Assembly: GCF_900101175.1 (NCBI RefSeq)
Contig: NZ_FNFQ01000003.1
Span: forward strand, 433,347 to 497,346
Direction of reading: 5' to 3'
DNA length: 64,000 nt
Source of the DNA: Stenotrophomonas pavanii
GTDB taxonomy: Bacteria; Pseudomonadota; Gammaproteobacteria; Xanthomonadales; Xanthomonadaceae
Below, piece after piece: positions 34,097 through 44,270 of the stretch. Below the pieces are notes generated by a model, which ran no database searches, was not told the DNA's origin, and saw nothing but the letters and a program-made list of their open reading frames with translations. Within the stretch, counting starts at the first letter, position 1. Every line of letters starts with the position of its first letter. Made by a program: the position numbers and the translations under genes.

Positions 34097-35803
34097 TCAG
34101 GCGATGTCGACGCCCTGCCAGCCCTGCTCGCTGGCCAGTCGCTGCAGCAGCGCCGACAGGTCGCGGGCGAACCCGGCCATGTCGAACAGGCCACTGCGGT
34201 CGCGCGCCTGCGCCAGCTCGGCGCGCAGCGCGGCCAGGGCCGATGGGTCGTTGCCCAATGCGCTGGCGGCGGCGATGAACGCCGCATCGTCGACAGCATT
34301 CATCCGCGAAAGACCCAGATGATGGTTGAGGCTGCCGGCCACGCGCGCGGCGAAGGTATCGCCCGGGCAGGTCAGCACCGGGCAGCCGGCCCACAGCGCA
34401 TCGGAAGCGGTGGTGTGCGCGTTGTACGGATGCGTGTCGAGGAACAGGTCGGCCAGTTGATACCGGGCCAGGTACTGCGGGTGCGGCAGCTTGGCCATGA
34501 ACACCAGGCGCGCCGGATCCACGCCTGCCGCCTGCGCGGCAGCGCGCAGGCGGGCGTCGGCCTGGCCCGGGCCGGACAGCAGCCACAGCACGCTGCCCGG
34601 CACCGCCTGCAGCACGGCGAACGCGCGGCCCATGCTGCGCGGGTTGAGCTTGTAGCTGTTGTTGAAGCAGCAGAACACCACGCCATGTTCGGGCAGGCCG
34701 CACTCGGCGCGGGACGGGGACGGCTCCAGCGCGCGGGTGTTGTCCGAGGGCTGGAAGGCCCGTGGCAGGCGCAGGACGCGTTCGCTGAAGTGCGGTTCCA
34801 GCGATGCCGGCAGCACGAATTCATCGGCGACCACGGCGTCCAGCCAGCGCGCGCCCGAGGTGCCGGGGTAGGCCAGCCAGTTCAGCTGCAACGGGGCAGG
34901 GCGCATGGCCAGCACTTCGGGCGTGCCACCGCCACCCCAGCCGCGCAGGTCGAACAGCAGGTCGATGCCCTGCGCACGGATGCGGGCCGCGATGTCGGCA
35001 TGCCGCAGCGCGGCCACGTCATGCAGGCGGGTCGCGGCCTGCAGGCGGTCGCGGATGCGGCTGCCATCGGCGCGGTTCAGCGCGAACAGGTGCAGCTGCA
35101 GCGCCGGGTCATGACGCAGGTGTTCGAGCAGGGCCACGGTCAGTAGCCCGGTGGGATGGGCACCGAAGCCATTGGAAAGGAAGCCGACGCGCAACGGGCC
35201 GCGCGTGCGCATCTTCACCGCTGGCAAGGGCCGCACCGAGCCGGCGATGACAGCGGCGCGCGCCCGTGCACAGGCCAGCTGCTCGGCGGCACTGGCGTCT
35301 TCGCTGAGGAAGGCGAAGGGTTCCACCGCACCCTGCCCGGAAGCGAGCGCGGCGCGTACCTGCGTGGACAGCGCGTCCACGTCCTGCCAGTCACACAGGC
35401 GGCGCTGCCAGGCCAGGCGCTGGGCCGCGATGTAGGGCTCGTCGGGCATCAGCGCATGCGCGCGGCGATAGGCCGCTGCCGCGCCCTCGGCATCATCGGC
35501 ATCTTCCAGTGCATGGCCCAGCCACAGCGCGATGCCCGGGTGCTGCGGCGCCAATGCCGAGGCCTGGCCGAGCAGCGCCGCCGCGTCGGCATGCGCGCCG
35601 GCCATCCAGGCCACGCGGCCCAGGCGCGCCAGTGCCTCGGGGTGGTTCGGGCGCAGCTGCAATGCACGTCGTGCGGCCTGCTCGCCGGCGGCGATGTCGC
35701 CGGCTTCCAGCTCCAGGTCGGCCAGCATCACCCAGGCGACGAAGTCACCGGGCTGGCGTGCGATCGCCTGCTGCAGGTGCTGCCGCTGCTGCCAGGCCGA
35801 CAT
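34097..35803 (-). CDS. TPR-containing O-GlcNAc transferase homologue (OGT/SPINDLY type)
   Basis: 568 residues. About four to five TPR units (residues 1-150, for example AGEQAARRALQLRPNHPEALARLGRVAWMAG) lead into a GT41 glycosyltransferase domain: LRVGFLSNGFGAHPTGLL, LLFDLRGWGGGGTPEVLAMRPAPLQLNWLAYPGTSGARWLDAVVAD, VVFCCFNNSYKLNPRSMGRAFAVL, LADLFLDTHPYNAHTTASDALWAGCPVLTCPG. The length equals that of the crystallised Xanthomonas campestris OGT homologue. The protein substrate is unknown. It starts 5 bases after prfA ends, so it is in the hemA-prfA operon. Confidence 0.92.
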   Translation of the reverse strand: MSAWQQRQHLQQAIARQPGDFVAWVMLADLELEAGDIAAGEQAARRALQLRPNHPEALARLGRVAWMAGAHADAAALLGQASALAPQHPGIALWLGHALEDADDAEGAAAAYRRAHALMPDEPYIAAQRLAWQRRLCDWQDVDALSTQVRAALASGQGAVEPFAFLSEDASAAEQLACARARAAVIAGSVRPLPAVKMRTRGPLRVGFLSNGFGAHPTGLLTVALLEHLRHDPALQLHLFALNRADGSRIRDRLQAATRLHDVAALRHADIAARIRAQGIDLLFDLRGWGGGGTPEVLAMRPAPLQLNWLAYPGTSGARWLDAVVADEFVLPASLEPHFSERVLRLPRAFQPSDNTRALEPSPSRAECGLPEHGVVFCCFNNSYKLNPRSMGRAFAVLQAVPGSVLWLLSGPGQADARLRAAAQAAGVDPARLVFMAKLPHPQYLARYQLADLFLDTHPYNAHTTASDALWAGCPVLTCPGDTFAARVAGSLNHHLGLSRMNAVDDAAFIAAASALGNDPSALAALRAELAQARDRSGLFDMAGFARDLSALLQRLASEQGWQGVDIA

Positions 35804-35808
35804 CGCGC

Positions 35809-36891
35809 TCAGCCCGCCGACAGCTGGGCCAGGGCATCGACCTGGTGTTCGTGGCTGAGCCGCTGCAGCAGCGGGTCGAGGTCGCCGGCGAGGATGTTGG
35901 GCAGGTCGTACAGGGTCAGGCCTTCCACGCGATGGTCGGTGATCCGGCCCTGCGGGAAGTTGTAGGTGCGGATGCGCTGGCTGCGGTCGCCGCTGCCGAC
36001 CTGCAGGCGCCGCGATTCGGCCTGCGCGGCGTCCTGGCGCTGGCGCTCGGCATCGAGCAGCTGCGCCTTCAGGCGCTTCATCGCCTTGTCGCGGTTGGCG
36101 TGCTGGCTGCGCTCGGTCTGGCACTCCACCACCACGCCGGTCGGCACGTGGGTGATGCGGATCGCCGATTCGGTCTTGTTGACGTGCTGGCCACCGGCGC
36201 CGGACGAGCGGAACGTATCCACCTTCAGGTCGGCCGGGTTGATGACGATGTCATCGACCTCGTCGGCCTCGGGAATGATCGCCACAGTCGCCGCCGAGGT
36301 GTGGATGCGGCCCTGTGATTCGGTGGCCGGCACGCGCTGCACGCGATGCGTGCCCGATTCGAACTTCAGGCGCGAGAACGCACCGCGGCCGACCACGCGC
36401 GCCACCACTTCCTTGTAGCCCCCATGCTCACCCGGGCTGTCCGATTCGATCTCGACCTTCCAGCCCTGGCGTTCGGCATAGCGGGCGTACATGCGGAACA
36501 GGTCGCCGGCGAAGATCGCCGCCTCATCGCCGCCGGTGCCGGCGCGCACTTCCAGGAACAGGTTGCCGTCGTCGCGCGGGTCACGCGGCACCAGCAGCAG
36601 CGCAAGCTCCTGCTCCAGTGCCTGCAGGCGCGCCTGCGCGGCGGCGATTTCCTCCTCGGCCAGCTCGCGCAGGTCGGGGTCGGCGCGCATGCCTTCGGCG
36701 GCGGCCAGGTCGGCCTCGGCACGGGCTTCATCGGCCAGTGCAGTGGCGACCGGTTCAAGTTGGGCGAATTCGCGCGAAAGGTCGCGGAAACGGGTGTTGT
36801 CGGCGACCACGTCGGGTTCGGCGAGCAGGCGTTCCAGTTCTTCGCGGCGCTCGGCCAGCGCTTCCAGCTTACGGCGCAGGGTCGGCGTCAT
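35809..36891 (-). CDS. prfA: Peptide chain release factor 1
   Basis: 360 residues, full length. It recognises UAA and UAG stop codons. The PxT tripeptide is PAT at 188-190, and GGQ at 233-235 ([17 protein letters not shown]) catalyses peptidyl-tRNA hydrolysis and is the target of the PrmC at 7029. A helical N-terminal domain covers about 1-100. Its start overlaps the end of hemA by 23 bases. The order hemA-prfA is conserved in many proteobacteria. Confidence 0.97.
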   Translation of the reverse strand: MTPTLRRKLEALAERREELERLLAEPDVVADNTRFRDLSREFAQLEPVATALADEARAEADLAAAEGMRADPDLRELAEEEIAAAQARLQALEQELALLLVPRDPRDDGNLFLEVRAGTGGDEAAIFAGDLFRMYARYAERQGWKVEIESDSPGEHGGYKEVVARVVGRGAFSRLKFESGTHRVQRVPATESQGRIHTSAATVAIIPEADEVDDIVINPADLKVDTFRSSGAGGQHVNKTESAIRITHVPTGVVVECQTERSQHANRDKAMKRLKAQLLDAERQRQDAAQAESRRLQVGSGDRSQRIRTYNFPQGRITDHRVEGLTLYDLPNILAGDLDPLLQRLSHEHQVDALAQLSAG

Positions 36892-38152
36892 CGGGTCTCA
36901 CGGGTGGGTGGCGGTAACCCGGCGTGGCCGGGAACAGGCGCTCGGCGGCGCGGGTCAGGTCGGCATCGCCGCTCAGCGCGGCCGCGCGCAGGGCGGCGGT
37001 CGGTGGATGCAGCAGGCGGTTGGTCAGGCCATGGGCCAGCAGTTCCAGTACTTCGTCGGCGGGCTTGCCGTTGGCCAGCTGCTGGCGCGCACGCTCCAGC
37101 AGCTCGGCGCGGGTGGCTTCGCCAAACGCGCGCAGCTGCCGCAGCGGTGCCTGGTGGGCGCTGGCCTGCTGGGTCTCGATGAAACGCGACACCTGCAGGT
37201 CGATGATCGCCTCGGCCTCGGCAGCGGCCTCGCGGCGGCCACGACGGTTGTCTTCCACCGCGCGTTCCAGGTCATCGACGGTGTAGAGGAAGGCGTCGTT
37301 GAGCGTGCCGACCTCGGCTTCGATGTCGCGCGGCACGGCCAGGTCGAACAGCAGCATCGGCTTGTGCCGGCGCGCGCGCAGGGCCTTGGCCACCATCTCG
37401 CGATGGATCACCGGTTCGCGCGCGGCGGTGGCCGAGAACACGATGTCGGCCTCGCCGAGGTGGCGATCAAGTTCGGTCAGCGGCAACGCCACGCCGCCAT
37501 GGCGGCTGGCCAGTTCCTGCGCGTGGGCCAGGGTGCGGTTGGCGATCAGCAGCCGCCGTACCTTGCCTTCACTCAGGTGCCGTGCAGCCAGTTCGATGGT
37601 CTCGCCGGCACCGACCAGCAGGACGGTGGAGTCGTCCAGCCGGGCGAACGCGTTCTGTGCCAGGCGCACGGCCGCCGAGGCCACCGACACCGGGTTGGTG
37701 CCGATCTGGGTATCGGTGCGCGCACGCTTGGCCACCGAGAAGGTCTGCTGGAACAGGCGGTCCAGGCGTTGGCCGAGCAGTCCGTGGTCGCGCGCCGTCG
37801 ACCAGGCCTCCTTCACCTGGCCGAGGATCTGCGGCTCGCCCAGCACCATCGAGTCCAGGCCGGTGGCGACCCGGAACAGGTGGCGCACGGCTTCGGCATC
37901 GGCGTGCTGGTACAGATAGCCCTGCAGGTCGCCGGCCTGGCTGTGCAGCCACTGGTCCAGCGCCTGCGCCGACTCGGCCACGGCGTACAGCTCGGTGCGG
38001 TTGCAGGTGGACAGCAGGACCGCCTCGGCAATCTGCGGGGTGTCGCGCAGCGAACCCAGCGCACGCGGCAACGCCTCACCGGCGAAGGCCGCGCGCTCGC
38101 GCAGCTCCACCGGTGCGGTCTGGTGATTCAGTCCGAGCACCCACAGGGTCAT
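36869..38152 (-). CDS. hemA: Glutamyl-tRNA reductase
   Basis: 427 residues. It makes glutamate-1-semialdehyde, the first committed step of tetrapyrrole synthesis by the C5 route, using NADPH. The catalytic Cys50 is in [13 protein letters not shown]. The Rossmann segment [21 protein letters not shown] and the C-terminal helical dimerisation domain are intact. It is the first gene of hemA-prfA-ogt. The 54-base gap to the divergent TPR gene must hold both promoters. Confidence 0.97.
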   Translation of the reverse strand: MTLWVLGLNHQTAPVELRERAAFAGEALPRALGSLRDTPQIAEAVLLSTCNRTELYAVAESAQALDQWLHSQAGDLQGYLYQHADAEAVRHLFRVATGLDSMVLGEPQILGQVKEAWSTARDHGLLGQRLDRLFQQTFSVAKRARTDTQIGTNPVSVASAAVRLAQNAFARLDDSTVLLVGAGETIELAARHLSEGKVRRLLIANRTLAHAQELASRHGGVALPLTELDRHLGEADIVFSATAAREPVIHREMVAKALRARRHKPMLLFDLAVPRDIEAEVGTLNDAFLYTVDDLERAVEDNRRGRREAAAEAEAIIDLQVSRFIETQQASAHQAPLRQLRAFGEATRAELLERARQQLANGKPADEVLELLAHGLTNRLLHPPTAALRAAALSGDADLTRAAERLFPATPGYRHPPVRPDDADPAP

Positions 38153-38206
38153 TGTTCAGTTGCTTGCGATAAGCTGCTGGCCATTGGACGACATTTTAAG
38201 GCCCCG

Positions 38207-39901
38207 ATGCCGACGATGCCCGCATTGATTCGCATCCCCAGTGTTCTGCTGCTGTCCCTGGCCTGCGCCCAGGCCATGGCGGCGGCGCCGGCCAAGGCGC
38301 CTGTACGGGGCCCGGCCACTGAGGAACTGGCGCTGGAACCGGTGATGGCCGGGGAGTTCGCGCTGCAGGCCGGCAAGCTGGCCGAGGCCGCGCGCTGGTA
38401 CCTGCAGGCGGCCCAGCAGACCGACGGCGATGCCGGGCTGGCCGAGCGCGCCACCCGTATTTCGATGCTGGCCAACGATGACGCCAGTGCCGCCAAGGGC
38501 CTGGCCCTGTGGCAGCAGCGTGCGCCGGATTCGTTGACCCTGCGCAGCGCTGCCGGTGCGCTGGCCATGCGCAAGGGCGATGTGAAGGCGGCCCGCAGCG
38601 CGTTGCAGGCCCTGCTGGCCGACCCCGACGAACGCGGCTGGAAGTTCGCCCTGGCCGCACTCATCGGCGGTGGCCGCGACCCGGCGGTGCCGGCGCAGGT
38701 GCTGGGCGAGCTGGTCGATGCCAATGCGATTCCGGCGAAGATCGAGGCCTGGCAGGAGTTCGGCCGTCTCGCCCTGCGCATGGACAAGCCCGAACTGGCG
38801 CGGCGCATGATCGATGAAGTGGTCAAGCGCTTCCCCGAAGAACCGCGTGTGGCGCTGTTGCGTGCCAGCCAGCTGCAGCAGGCCGGCGAGACCGACAAGG
38901 CCCTGTCGCTGCTGCACGACGTCGAACCGAAGACCCGCCAGGACCCCGAGCTGCGCAACGCGGTGGCCATCGCCTATGACAGCCTCGGCCAGCCGGCTGC
39001 GGCCGAGCGTGTGCTGGCGTTCGGCCCGCAGGACGTGCAGACCTGGGGCATGCGCGCCTCGCTGCTGGCCAAGCAGGGCGACAAGGCGGCGCTGTCCAAC
39101 CTGTACAACGAACTGTCGCGGCAGGCGGCCAAGCCGGACCCGGCGCAGCGCCTGCTGCTGGGCAAGATCGCCGAGTACCTGAAGCGCTACCCCGAGGCGG
39201 TGCAGTGGTACCACAGCGTGCCCGGCGGTGATGAGCTGAGCGAGGCGCGCCTGCGTGCGGCCAACGCCCAGGCCCTGGCCGGGCGCCTGCCGCAGGCCCT
39301 GGATGAAGTGCACGCGATCCAGTCCGACGCAGTGGTCGACGACGATGTGCGCCGTGACGCCTATCTGCTGGAAGCCGAACTGCGCCAGCGTGGCGACGAC
39401 AGCGCCGGTGAACTGGATGCGCTGGCCCGCGGCCTGGCCGCCTACCCGGATGACAACGGGCTGCTGTACGCACGTGCGCTCACCTGGGAGCGCCGCGACG
39501 ACATCCCGCGCGCCGAGGCCGACCTGCGCAAGATCCTGGTGACCGACCCGGAAAACGTGCCGGCGCTGAACGCGCTGGGCTACACCCTGGCCGACCGTAC
39601 CGGCCGCCTGCAGGAGGCGCTGGAGCTGATCGACCGCGCCCGCGTGGCCGAGCCGGACAACGCCGCCATCGTCGACAGCTATGGCTGGGTGCTGTATCGC
39701 CTGGGTCGTAAGGAAGAGGCACTGGTGCAGCTGCGCCGGGCCTGGACCCTGGCCAAGGACCCGGAGATCGCCGCCCATGTCGGTGAAGTGCTGTGGGTGC
39801 TGGGCAAGCATGACGAGGCCCGTCACTTCTTCGAGGAAGCGGCCAGGCTCGATCCTGAAAACCGCGCGCTGCTGCGCGCCCGCGAGAAATTCAATCCATG
39901 A
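38207..39901 (+). CDS. Exported tetratricopeptide-repeat protein
   Basis: 564 residues from ATG 38207; ATG at 38216 is also possible. A signal peptide ([23 protein letters not shown]) is followed by about ten helical repeats, the clearest near the C terminus: [67 protein letters not shown]. It resembles the TPR protein encoded next to lolB-ispE in other gammaproteobacteria. A periplasmic scaffold role is likely. Its stop overlaps the lolB start as ATGA. Confidence 0.85.
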   Translation: MPTMPALIRIPSVLLLSLACAQAMAAAPAKAPVRGPATEELALEPVMAGEFALQAGKLAEAARWYLQAAQQTDGDAGLAERATRISMLANDDASAAKGLALWQQRAPDSLTLRSAAGALAMRKGDVKAARSALQALLADPDERGWKFALAALIGGGRDPAVPAQVLGELVDANAIPAKIEAWQEFGRLALRMDKPELARRMIDEVVKRFPEEPRVALLRASQLQQAGETDKALSLLHDVEPKTRQDPELRNAVAIAYDSLGQPAAAERVLAFGPQDVQTWGMRASLLAKQGDKAALSNLYNELSRQAAKPDPAQRLLLGKIAEYLKRYPEAVQWYHSVPGGDELSEARLRAANAQALAGRLPQALDEVHAIQSDAVVDDDVRRDAYLLEAELRQRGDDSAGELDALARGLAAYPDDNGLLYARALTWERRDDIPRAEADLRKILVTDPENVPALNALGYTLADRTGRLQEALELIDRARVAEPDNAAIVDSYGWVLYRLGRKEEALVQLRRAWTLAKDPEIAAHVGEVLWVLGKHDEARHFFEEAARLDPENRALLRAREKFNP

Positions 39902-40557
39902 GTGTTTCCCTGATCCGGCCGCTGCTGCTGGCGGCTGCGACCCTGGCGGTGACCGCCTGTACCAGCGTGGGTACGCAGAAGACCGCGCCACCGGCGGTGG
40001 TCCAGACGGTTTCGGCCGAAGCGGCACAGGCCGAAGCGGCCCGCGTGGCGGCCTTGCACGCGCAGCCGGAGTGGGCCTTCCAGGGCCGGGTCGCGGTCAG
40101 CAAGGGCAAGGACGGCGGCAGCGGTCGCATTGACTGGAAACAGGACGGCCGCCGCTACGTGGTCGAACTGAGCGCGCCGGTGACCCGGCAGAGCTGGAAG
40201 CTGACCGGCGACACCCATTCCGAAGCCGGCCGCTTGGAAGGGCTGTCTGGCGGTCCGCGTGATGGCGAGGACGCCCAGCAGCTGCTGCTGGAGGCGACCG
40301 GCTGGGACATCCCGGTCAACCAGCTGCCGGAGTGGATCCGTGGCCTGGTGGCCGGCGACGCCGCCGGTCCGGAGGCGGTCGAGCGCGACGCTGACGGCCG
40401 GCCGCGCCGCATGCAGCAGATGGGCTGGCAGGTGCAGTACCTGGACTGGTACCCGGCTGAGAGCGGACGCCCGGCGCTGCCACGCCGGATCGAGGCCAGC
40501 AATGGCGACGCCAAGGTGCGCCTGCTGGTGGACCAGTGGGGGCAGGGCACGCCATGA
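39898..40557 (+). CDS. lolB: Outer-membrane lipoprotein receptor LolB
   Basis: 219 residues. A lipoprotein signal ends LAVTAC (Cys21). The mature region has the LolB pattern: [69 protein letters not shown] and [34 protein letters not shown]. It accepts lipoproteins from LolA and inserts them in the outer membrane. It is coupled by ATGA overlaps to the TPR gene before it and ispE after it. Confidence 0.93.
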   Translation: MSVSLIRPLLLAAATLAVTACTSVGTQKTAPPAVVQTVSAEAAQAEAARVAALHAQPEWAFQGRVAVSKGKDGGSGRIDWKQDGRRYVVELSAPVTRQSWKLTGDTHSEAGRLEGLSGGPRDGEDAQQLLLEATGWDIPVNQLPEWIRGLVAGDAAGPEAVERDADGRPRRMQQMGWQVQYLDWYPAESGRPALPRRIEASNGDAKVRLLVDQWGQGTP

Positions 40558-41423
40558 GCGGGGCTGCCGACGACGCGGGCTGGTCCTGGTGGCCGGCCCC
40601 GGCCAAGCTGAACCTGTTCCTGCACATCACCGGCCGCCGGGCCGACGGCTACCACGAGCTGCAGACCGTGTTCCGCCTGCTGGACTGGGGGGACCGCATC
40701 GGCCTGCGCCTGCGTGAAGACGGCCAGGTGCATCGGCAGGGCGAGGGCCTGGCCGGCGTGGCCGAGGCCGATGACCTCGCGGTGCGGGCCGCGCGCCTGC
40801 TCCAGGAAGCGGCGAAGGTCGCGCAAGGTGCTGACATCATCGTCGAAAAGCACGTTCCTGCCGGTGGTGGGTTTGGCGGCGGTTCGTCCGACGCGGCCAC
40901 CGTGCTGGTGGTACTGAACCGGCTCTGGCGTGCCGGCCTGGATGAAGATGCCCTGGCCGCGCTGGGCCTGCGCCTGGGCGCCGACGTGCCGGTGTTCGTG
41001 CGCGGGCGCAACGCCTGGGCCGAAGGGGTGGGCGAGCGCCTGCAGCCGATCACGCTGGCCCCGGCCTGGTATGTGGTGGTTGAACCGGGCGTTCATGTTC
41101 CCACGCCGGTCCTCTTTGCAGACCCGGATTTGACGCGCGACAGCCCAGTGGCGAAAATAGAGGACTTCGCTTCCGGGACCCTGGTCGGGAACGCGTTCGA
41201 ACCGGTGCTGCGCCGCCGTGAGCCTGCCGTCGAGGCCGCGCTCGCTGCGTTGAGCGGCATCGGCACGGCGCGGCTGACCGGTTCGGGAAGTGGTTGTTTC
41301 GTCGAGTTCGCATCGCAGTCTGCCGCAGAGCAGGGACGGTCGAAGTTGCCGAAGGAGTTGCGGGCAAGGGTGGCAGCGGGCGTTGCGCGTTCGCCACTGC
41401 TGGATGCACTCGAGCAACACTGA
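40554..41423 (+). CDS. ispE: 4-diphosphocytidyl-2-C-methyl-D-erythritol kinase
   Basis: 289 residues of the GHMP kinase family. It phosphorylates CDP-ME in the MEP isoprenoid pathway. [28 protein letters not shown] at the N terminus, the ATP loop [17 protein letters not shown] (about 103-119) and [14 protein letters not shown] near the end are all intact. The start at 40554 overlaps the lolB stop. tRNA-Gln follows 11 bases after the stop. Confidence 0.95.
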   Translation: MSGAADDAGWSWWPAPAKLNLFLHITGRRADGYHELQTVFRLLDWGDRIGLRLREDGQVHRQGEGLAGVAEADDLAVRAARLLQEAAKVAQGADIIVEKHVPAGGGFGGGSSDAATVLVVLNRLWRAGLDEDALAALGLRLGADVPVFVRGRNAWAEGVGERLQPITLAPAWYVVVEPGVHVPTPVLFADPDLTRDSPVAKIEDFASGTLVGNAFEPVLRRREPAVEAALAALSGIGTARLTGSGSGCFVEFASQSAAEQGRSKLPKELRARVAAGVARSPLLDALEQH

Positions 41424-41434
41424 TTTATCAATGC

Positions 41435-41511
41435 AGGGGCGTCGCCAAGAGGCCCAAGGCACCAGGTTTTGATCCTGGCATTCGTAGGTTCGAATCCTAC
41501 CGCCCCTGCCA
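41435..41511 (+). tRNA. tRNA-Gln (TTG)
   Basis: 77 bases with an encoded CCA. The acceptor stem is AGGGGCG/CGCCCCT. The anticodon loop TTTTGAT gives anticodon TTG, and the T arm GTAGGTTCGAATCCTAC is perfect. It lies between ispE and prs, its usual place in gammaproteobacteria. Confidence 0.97.
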
Positions 41512-41648
41512 ATAGCGGCTGTGTCCGCGCCTTCCAGCGCATCGCCCGCGCGGGACGTGGATACAACCGCGGTGTTGTCAGCAGCAAGGGTCCATCGGGG
41601 TCCTTGCCGACTCCGGATCCCCGCCACTCGTCCCCGCCCGAGACAATC

Positions 41649-42611
41649 ATGATGCAAGAGTCCCCGAACCTGCTGGTCTTTTCCGGCAACGCCAACAAAC
41701 GTCTGGCGCAGAACATCTGCAAGGAACTGGGGGTTCGCCCGGGCAAGGCGCTGGTCTCGCACTTCTCCGATGGTGAAGTGCAGGTGGAGATCGAGGAGAA
41801 CGTCCGCAAGCAGGACGTGTTCGTGATCCAGCCGACCTGCGCGCCGAGCGCGGAAAACCTGATGGAACTGCTGGTGCTGATCGACGCGCTCAAGCGCGCA
41901 TCGGTGGCCAGCGTGACCGCCGTGGTGCCGTATTTCGGCTACTCGCGGCAGGATCGCCGCATGCGCTCTTCGCGCGTGCCGATCACCGCCAAGCTGGCGG
42001 CCAAGATGTTCAGCACCGCTGGCGCTGATCGCGTGCTGACCGTCGACCTGCACGCCGACCAGATCCAGGGCTTCTTCGATATTCCGGTCGACAACGTGTA
42101 TGCCTCGCCGCTGCTGCTGGCCGACATCTGGCGCGCCTACGGCACCGAGAACCTGATCGTTGTGTCGCCGGACGTGGGCGGCGTGGTCCGCGCCCGTGCG
42201 GTGGCCAAGCGCCTGGATGACGCCGACCTGGCGATCATCGACAAGCGCCGCCCGCGTGCCAACGTCTCCACCGTGATGAACATCATCGGTGACGTCGAAG
42301 GCAAGACCTGCGTGATGGTCGATGACATCGTCGATACCGCCGGCACCCTGTGCGCCGCTGCCGCTGCCCTGAAGGCGCGCGGTGCGCTCAAGGTCGCCGC
42401 CTACTGCACCCACGCGGTGCTGTCGGGCCCGGCGGTGGACAACATCACCAATTCCCAGCTCGACGAGCTGGTGGTGACCGACACCATCCCGCTGAAGGAC
42501 GCGGCGCGGGTGTGCAGCAAGATCCGCCAGCTGAGCGTGGCGGAAATGCTGGCCGAAACGATGCGCCGCATCGCCTTCGGCGAGTCGGTCAGCTCGCTGT
42601 ACGTCGACTGA
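41649..42611 (+). CDS. prs: Ribose-phosphate pyrophosphokinase
   Basis: 320 residues (319 if the second adjacent ATG at 41652 is used). It makes PRPP from ribose-5-phosphate and ATP. Signature segments are [76 protein letters not shown] and the PRPP loop [15 protein letters not shown]. The 137-base gap after tRNA-Gln is long enough to hold its own promoter. Confidence 0.97.
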   Translation: MMQESPNLLVFSGNANKRLAQNICKELGVRPGKALVSHFSDGEVQVEIEENVRKQDVFVIQPTCAPSAENLMELLVLIDALKRASVASVTAVVPYFGYSRQDRRMRSSRVPITAKLAAKMFSTAGADRVLTVDLHADQIQGFFDIPVDNVYASPLLLADIWRAYGTENLIVVSPDVGGVVRARAVAKRLDDADLAIIDKRRPRANVSTVMNIIGDVEGKTCVMVDDIVDTAGTLCAAAAALKARGALKVAAYCTHAVLSGPAVDNITNSQLDELVVTDTIPLKDAARVCSKIRQLSVAEMLAETMRRIAFGESVSSLYVD

Positions 42612-42619
42612 GTTTTTCG

Positions 42620-42673
42620 CCCCTGCCGGCAACGGCGGGGGCATACCCGGATGCTTCTGGTCGCGGAAGCATC
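42620..42673 (+). other. Stem-loops in the prs-rplY gap
   Basis: Two hairpins: CCCCTGCCG-GCAA-CGGCGGGG (one bulge, 42620-42640) and GATGCTTC-N8-GAAGCATC (42650-42673). They lie between the prs stop and the rplY start and could act as a partial terminator or leader structure. Confidence 0.4.
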
Positions 42674-42720
42674 TTCAACCGCCACGCCGCAGGGCGCGGC
42701 AACAACCTGAGTAGTCGAAA

Positions 42721-43338
42721 ATGTCCAAGACCCATGAAATCAAGGTCACCAAGCGTGAACTGCAGCGTAAGGGTGCGAGCCGCCGCCTGCGTCACGCCGG
42801 TGTGATCCCGGCCATCGTGTACGGCGGCAACGCCGAGCCGGTCGCCATCAGCCTGGACCACAACGAAATCTGGCTGGCCCAGCAGAACGAGTGGTTCTAT
42901 GCCTCGATCCTGGACCTGAACCTGGATGGTCAGGTGCAGAAGGTCCTGCTGCGTGACATGCAGCGCCACCCGTACAAGCAGCTGATCATGCACCTGGACT
43001 TCCAGCGCGTGAACGAGAACGAAGCCCTGACCGCTTCGGTCCCGCTGCACTTCGTCAACGAAGACACCTCGCCGGCCGGCAAGGCTGCCGACGTCGTGGT
43101 CACCCACGAACTGAAGGAAGTGACCATCACCTGCCTGCCGAAGGACCTGCCGGAGTCGATCGAAGTCGACCTGGGCGAGCTGAAGGCCGGTGACGTGGTG
43201 TACCTGTCCGACATCAAGCTGCCGAAGGGCGTGGAAATCCCGGCCCTGGCGCTGGGCAAGGACCACGACGACGCCATCGTCACCGCCAAGGCCGGCAAGG
43301 CCGACGAGGCTGACGAAGAAGCGGCTGCCGCCGAGTAA
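42721..43338 (+). CDS. rplY: Ribosomal protein L25 (general stress CTC type)
   Basis: 205 residues. The first about 95 residues are the 5S rRNA-binding L25 domain (RELQRKGASRRLRHAGVIPAIVYGGNAEPVAISLDHNEIW). The rest is the C-terminal TL5/CTC domain (ALTASVPLHFVNEDTSPAGKAADVVVTHELKEVTITCLP), so this is the long form rather than the short E. coli form. The acidic tail ends DEADEEAAAAE. It lies between prs and pth, as usual. Confidence 0.95.
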   Translation: MSKTHEIKVTKRELQRKGASRRLRHAGVIPAIVYGGNAEPVAISLDHNEIWLAQQNEWFYASILDLNLDGQVQKVLLRDMQRHPYKQLIMHLDFQRVNENEALTASVPLHFVNEDTSPAGKAADVVVTHELKEVTITCLPKDLPESIEVDLGELKAGDVVYLSDIKLPKGVEIPALALGKDHDDAIVTAKAGKADEADEEAAAAE

Positions 43339-43344
43339 TACCGT

Positions 43345-43374
43345 TACGGTGCCTGCCTCCGGGCAGGCACCGTA
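43345..43374 (+). other. Perfect stem-loop between rplY and pth
   Basis: A 13-bp stem (TACGGTGCCTGCC / GGCAGGCACCGTA) with a TCCG loop and no T-tract, in a 48-base gap. It is possibly a processing site or weak terminator that lets rplY exceed pth. Confidence 0.6.
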
Positions 43375-43386
43375 CTGGAAGGAACC

Positions 43387-43965
43387 ATGGCAGGACTGCG
43401 ACTGATCGTCGGTCTGGGCAACCCCGGATCGGAACACGCCCGGACCCGGCACAATGCCGGGTTTCATTTCGTTGAGGCCCTGGCGGAAAAAGCCGGTGCG
43501 CGATGGAATGTGGACAGCAAGCTGTTCGGTGAGACCGCCAAGGTCGAGATCGCCGGGCAGACGGTGTGGCTGCTCAAGCCCGCCACCTTCATGAACCTCA
43601 GCGGCAAGTCGGTCACCGCCGCGCAGCGGTTCTGGAAGATCGAGCCGGAGGAAACCCTGCTGGCCCACGACGAGCTGGACCTGCCGCCCGGTGCGGCGCG
43701 GCTGAAGTTCGACGGTGGCCACGGCGGCCAGAACGGCCTGCGCGACACCATGCGCCTGCTGGGCCACGGCAGGTTCCATCGCCTGCGCGTGGGCATCGGC
43801 CATCCCGGCCACAAGGACCGCGTAGTGGGTTGGGTGCTCGGCCGTCCGTCCAAGGAGGATGACGTGCTGATCGCACGCGCCATCGACGATGCGATCGACG
43901 TGCTGCCGCTGGCGGTGCAGGGCGATTTCAACGAAGCGATGAAGCGGCTGCATACCCCGAAATAA
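43387..43965 (+). CDS. pth: Peptidyl-tRNA hydrolase
   Basis: 192 residues. It releases tRNA from peptidyl-tRNAs that drop off ribosomes. LIVGLGNPGSEHARTRHNAGFHFVEALAE carries the conserved Asn and catalytic His near residue 20. LLKPATFMNLSGKSV, LLAHDELDLPPGAARLKFDGGHGGQNGLRD and FHRLRVGIGHPGHKDRVVGWVLG are also present. GGAA precedes the ATG. Directly downstream begins the 41-bp tandem array. Confidence 0.96.
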   Translation: MAGLRLIVGLGNPGSEHARTRHNAGFHFVEALAEKAGARWNVDSKLFGETAKVEIAGQTVWLLKPATFMNLSGKSVTAAQRFWKIEPEETLLAHDELDLPPGAARLKFDGGHGGQNGLRDTMRLLGHGRFHRLRVGIGHPGHKDRVVGWVLGRPSKEDDVLIARAIDDAIDVLPLAVQGDFNEAMKRLHTPK

Positions 43966-44203
43966 CCGGTAGGTACCGACCGCTGGTCGGTACGGAGCCA
44001 ACCAGACCGGTAGGTACCGACCGCTGGTCGGTACGGAGTCAACCCGACCGGTAGGTACCGACCGCTGGTCGGTATGGAGTCAACCAGACCGGTAGGTACC
44101 GACCGCTGGTCGGTACGGAGTCAACCAGACCGGTAGGTACCGACCGTTGGTCGGTACGGAGTCAACCCGACCGGTAGGTACCGACCGCTGGTCGGTACGG
44201 AGA
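43966..44203 (+). repeat. Six-copy tandem array, period 41 bp
   Basis: Units start at 43966, 44007, 44048, 44089, 44130 and 44171. The spacing is exactly 41. Each unit has a GTAG head and a TACCGACC-GCT-GGTCGGTA palindrome, then a short linker (ACGGAGYCAACC). Differences are single bases (T for C in unit 5's loop, T for C in unit 3). The last unit has no full linker and runs into the ychF leader. Confidence 0.95.
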
Positions 44204-44270
44204 ATGATTGGAAAAGCAGCGCCCACGTCGCTGTTTCCCCAATCACTTTCACCCCAGAGAGCTGTCACCC

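Noticed and set aside
36491..39901. A continuous 1136-codon plus-strand frame
   Set aside because: Its first 1700 bases are antisense to prfA and hemA, which have full motifs. Only the part from 38207, with a signal peptide and TPRs, is a real gene.
43966..44203. Possible CRISPR array
   Set aside because: Units are contiguous with near-identical linkers and contain no unique spacers, and no cas genes are near.
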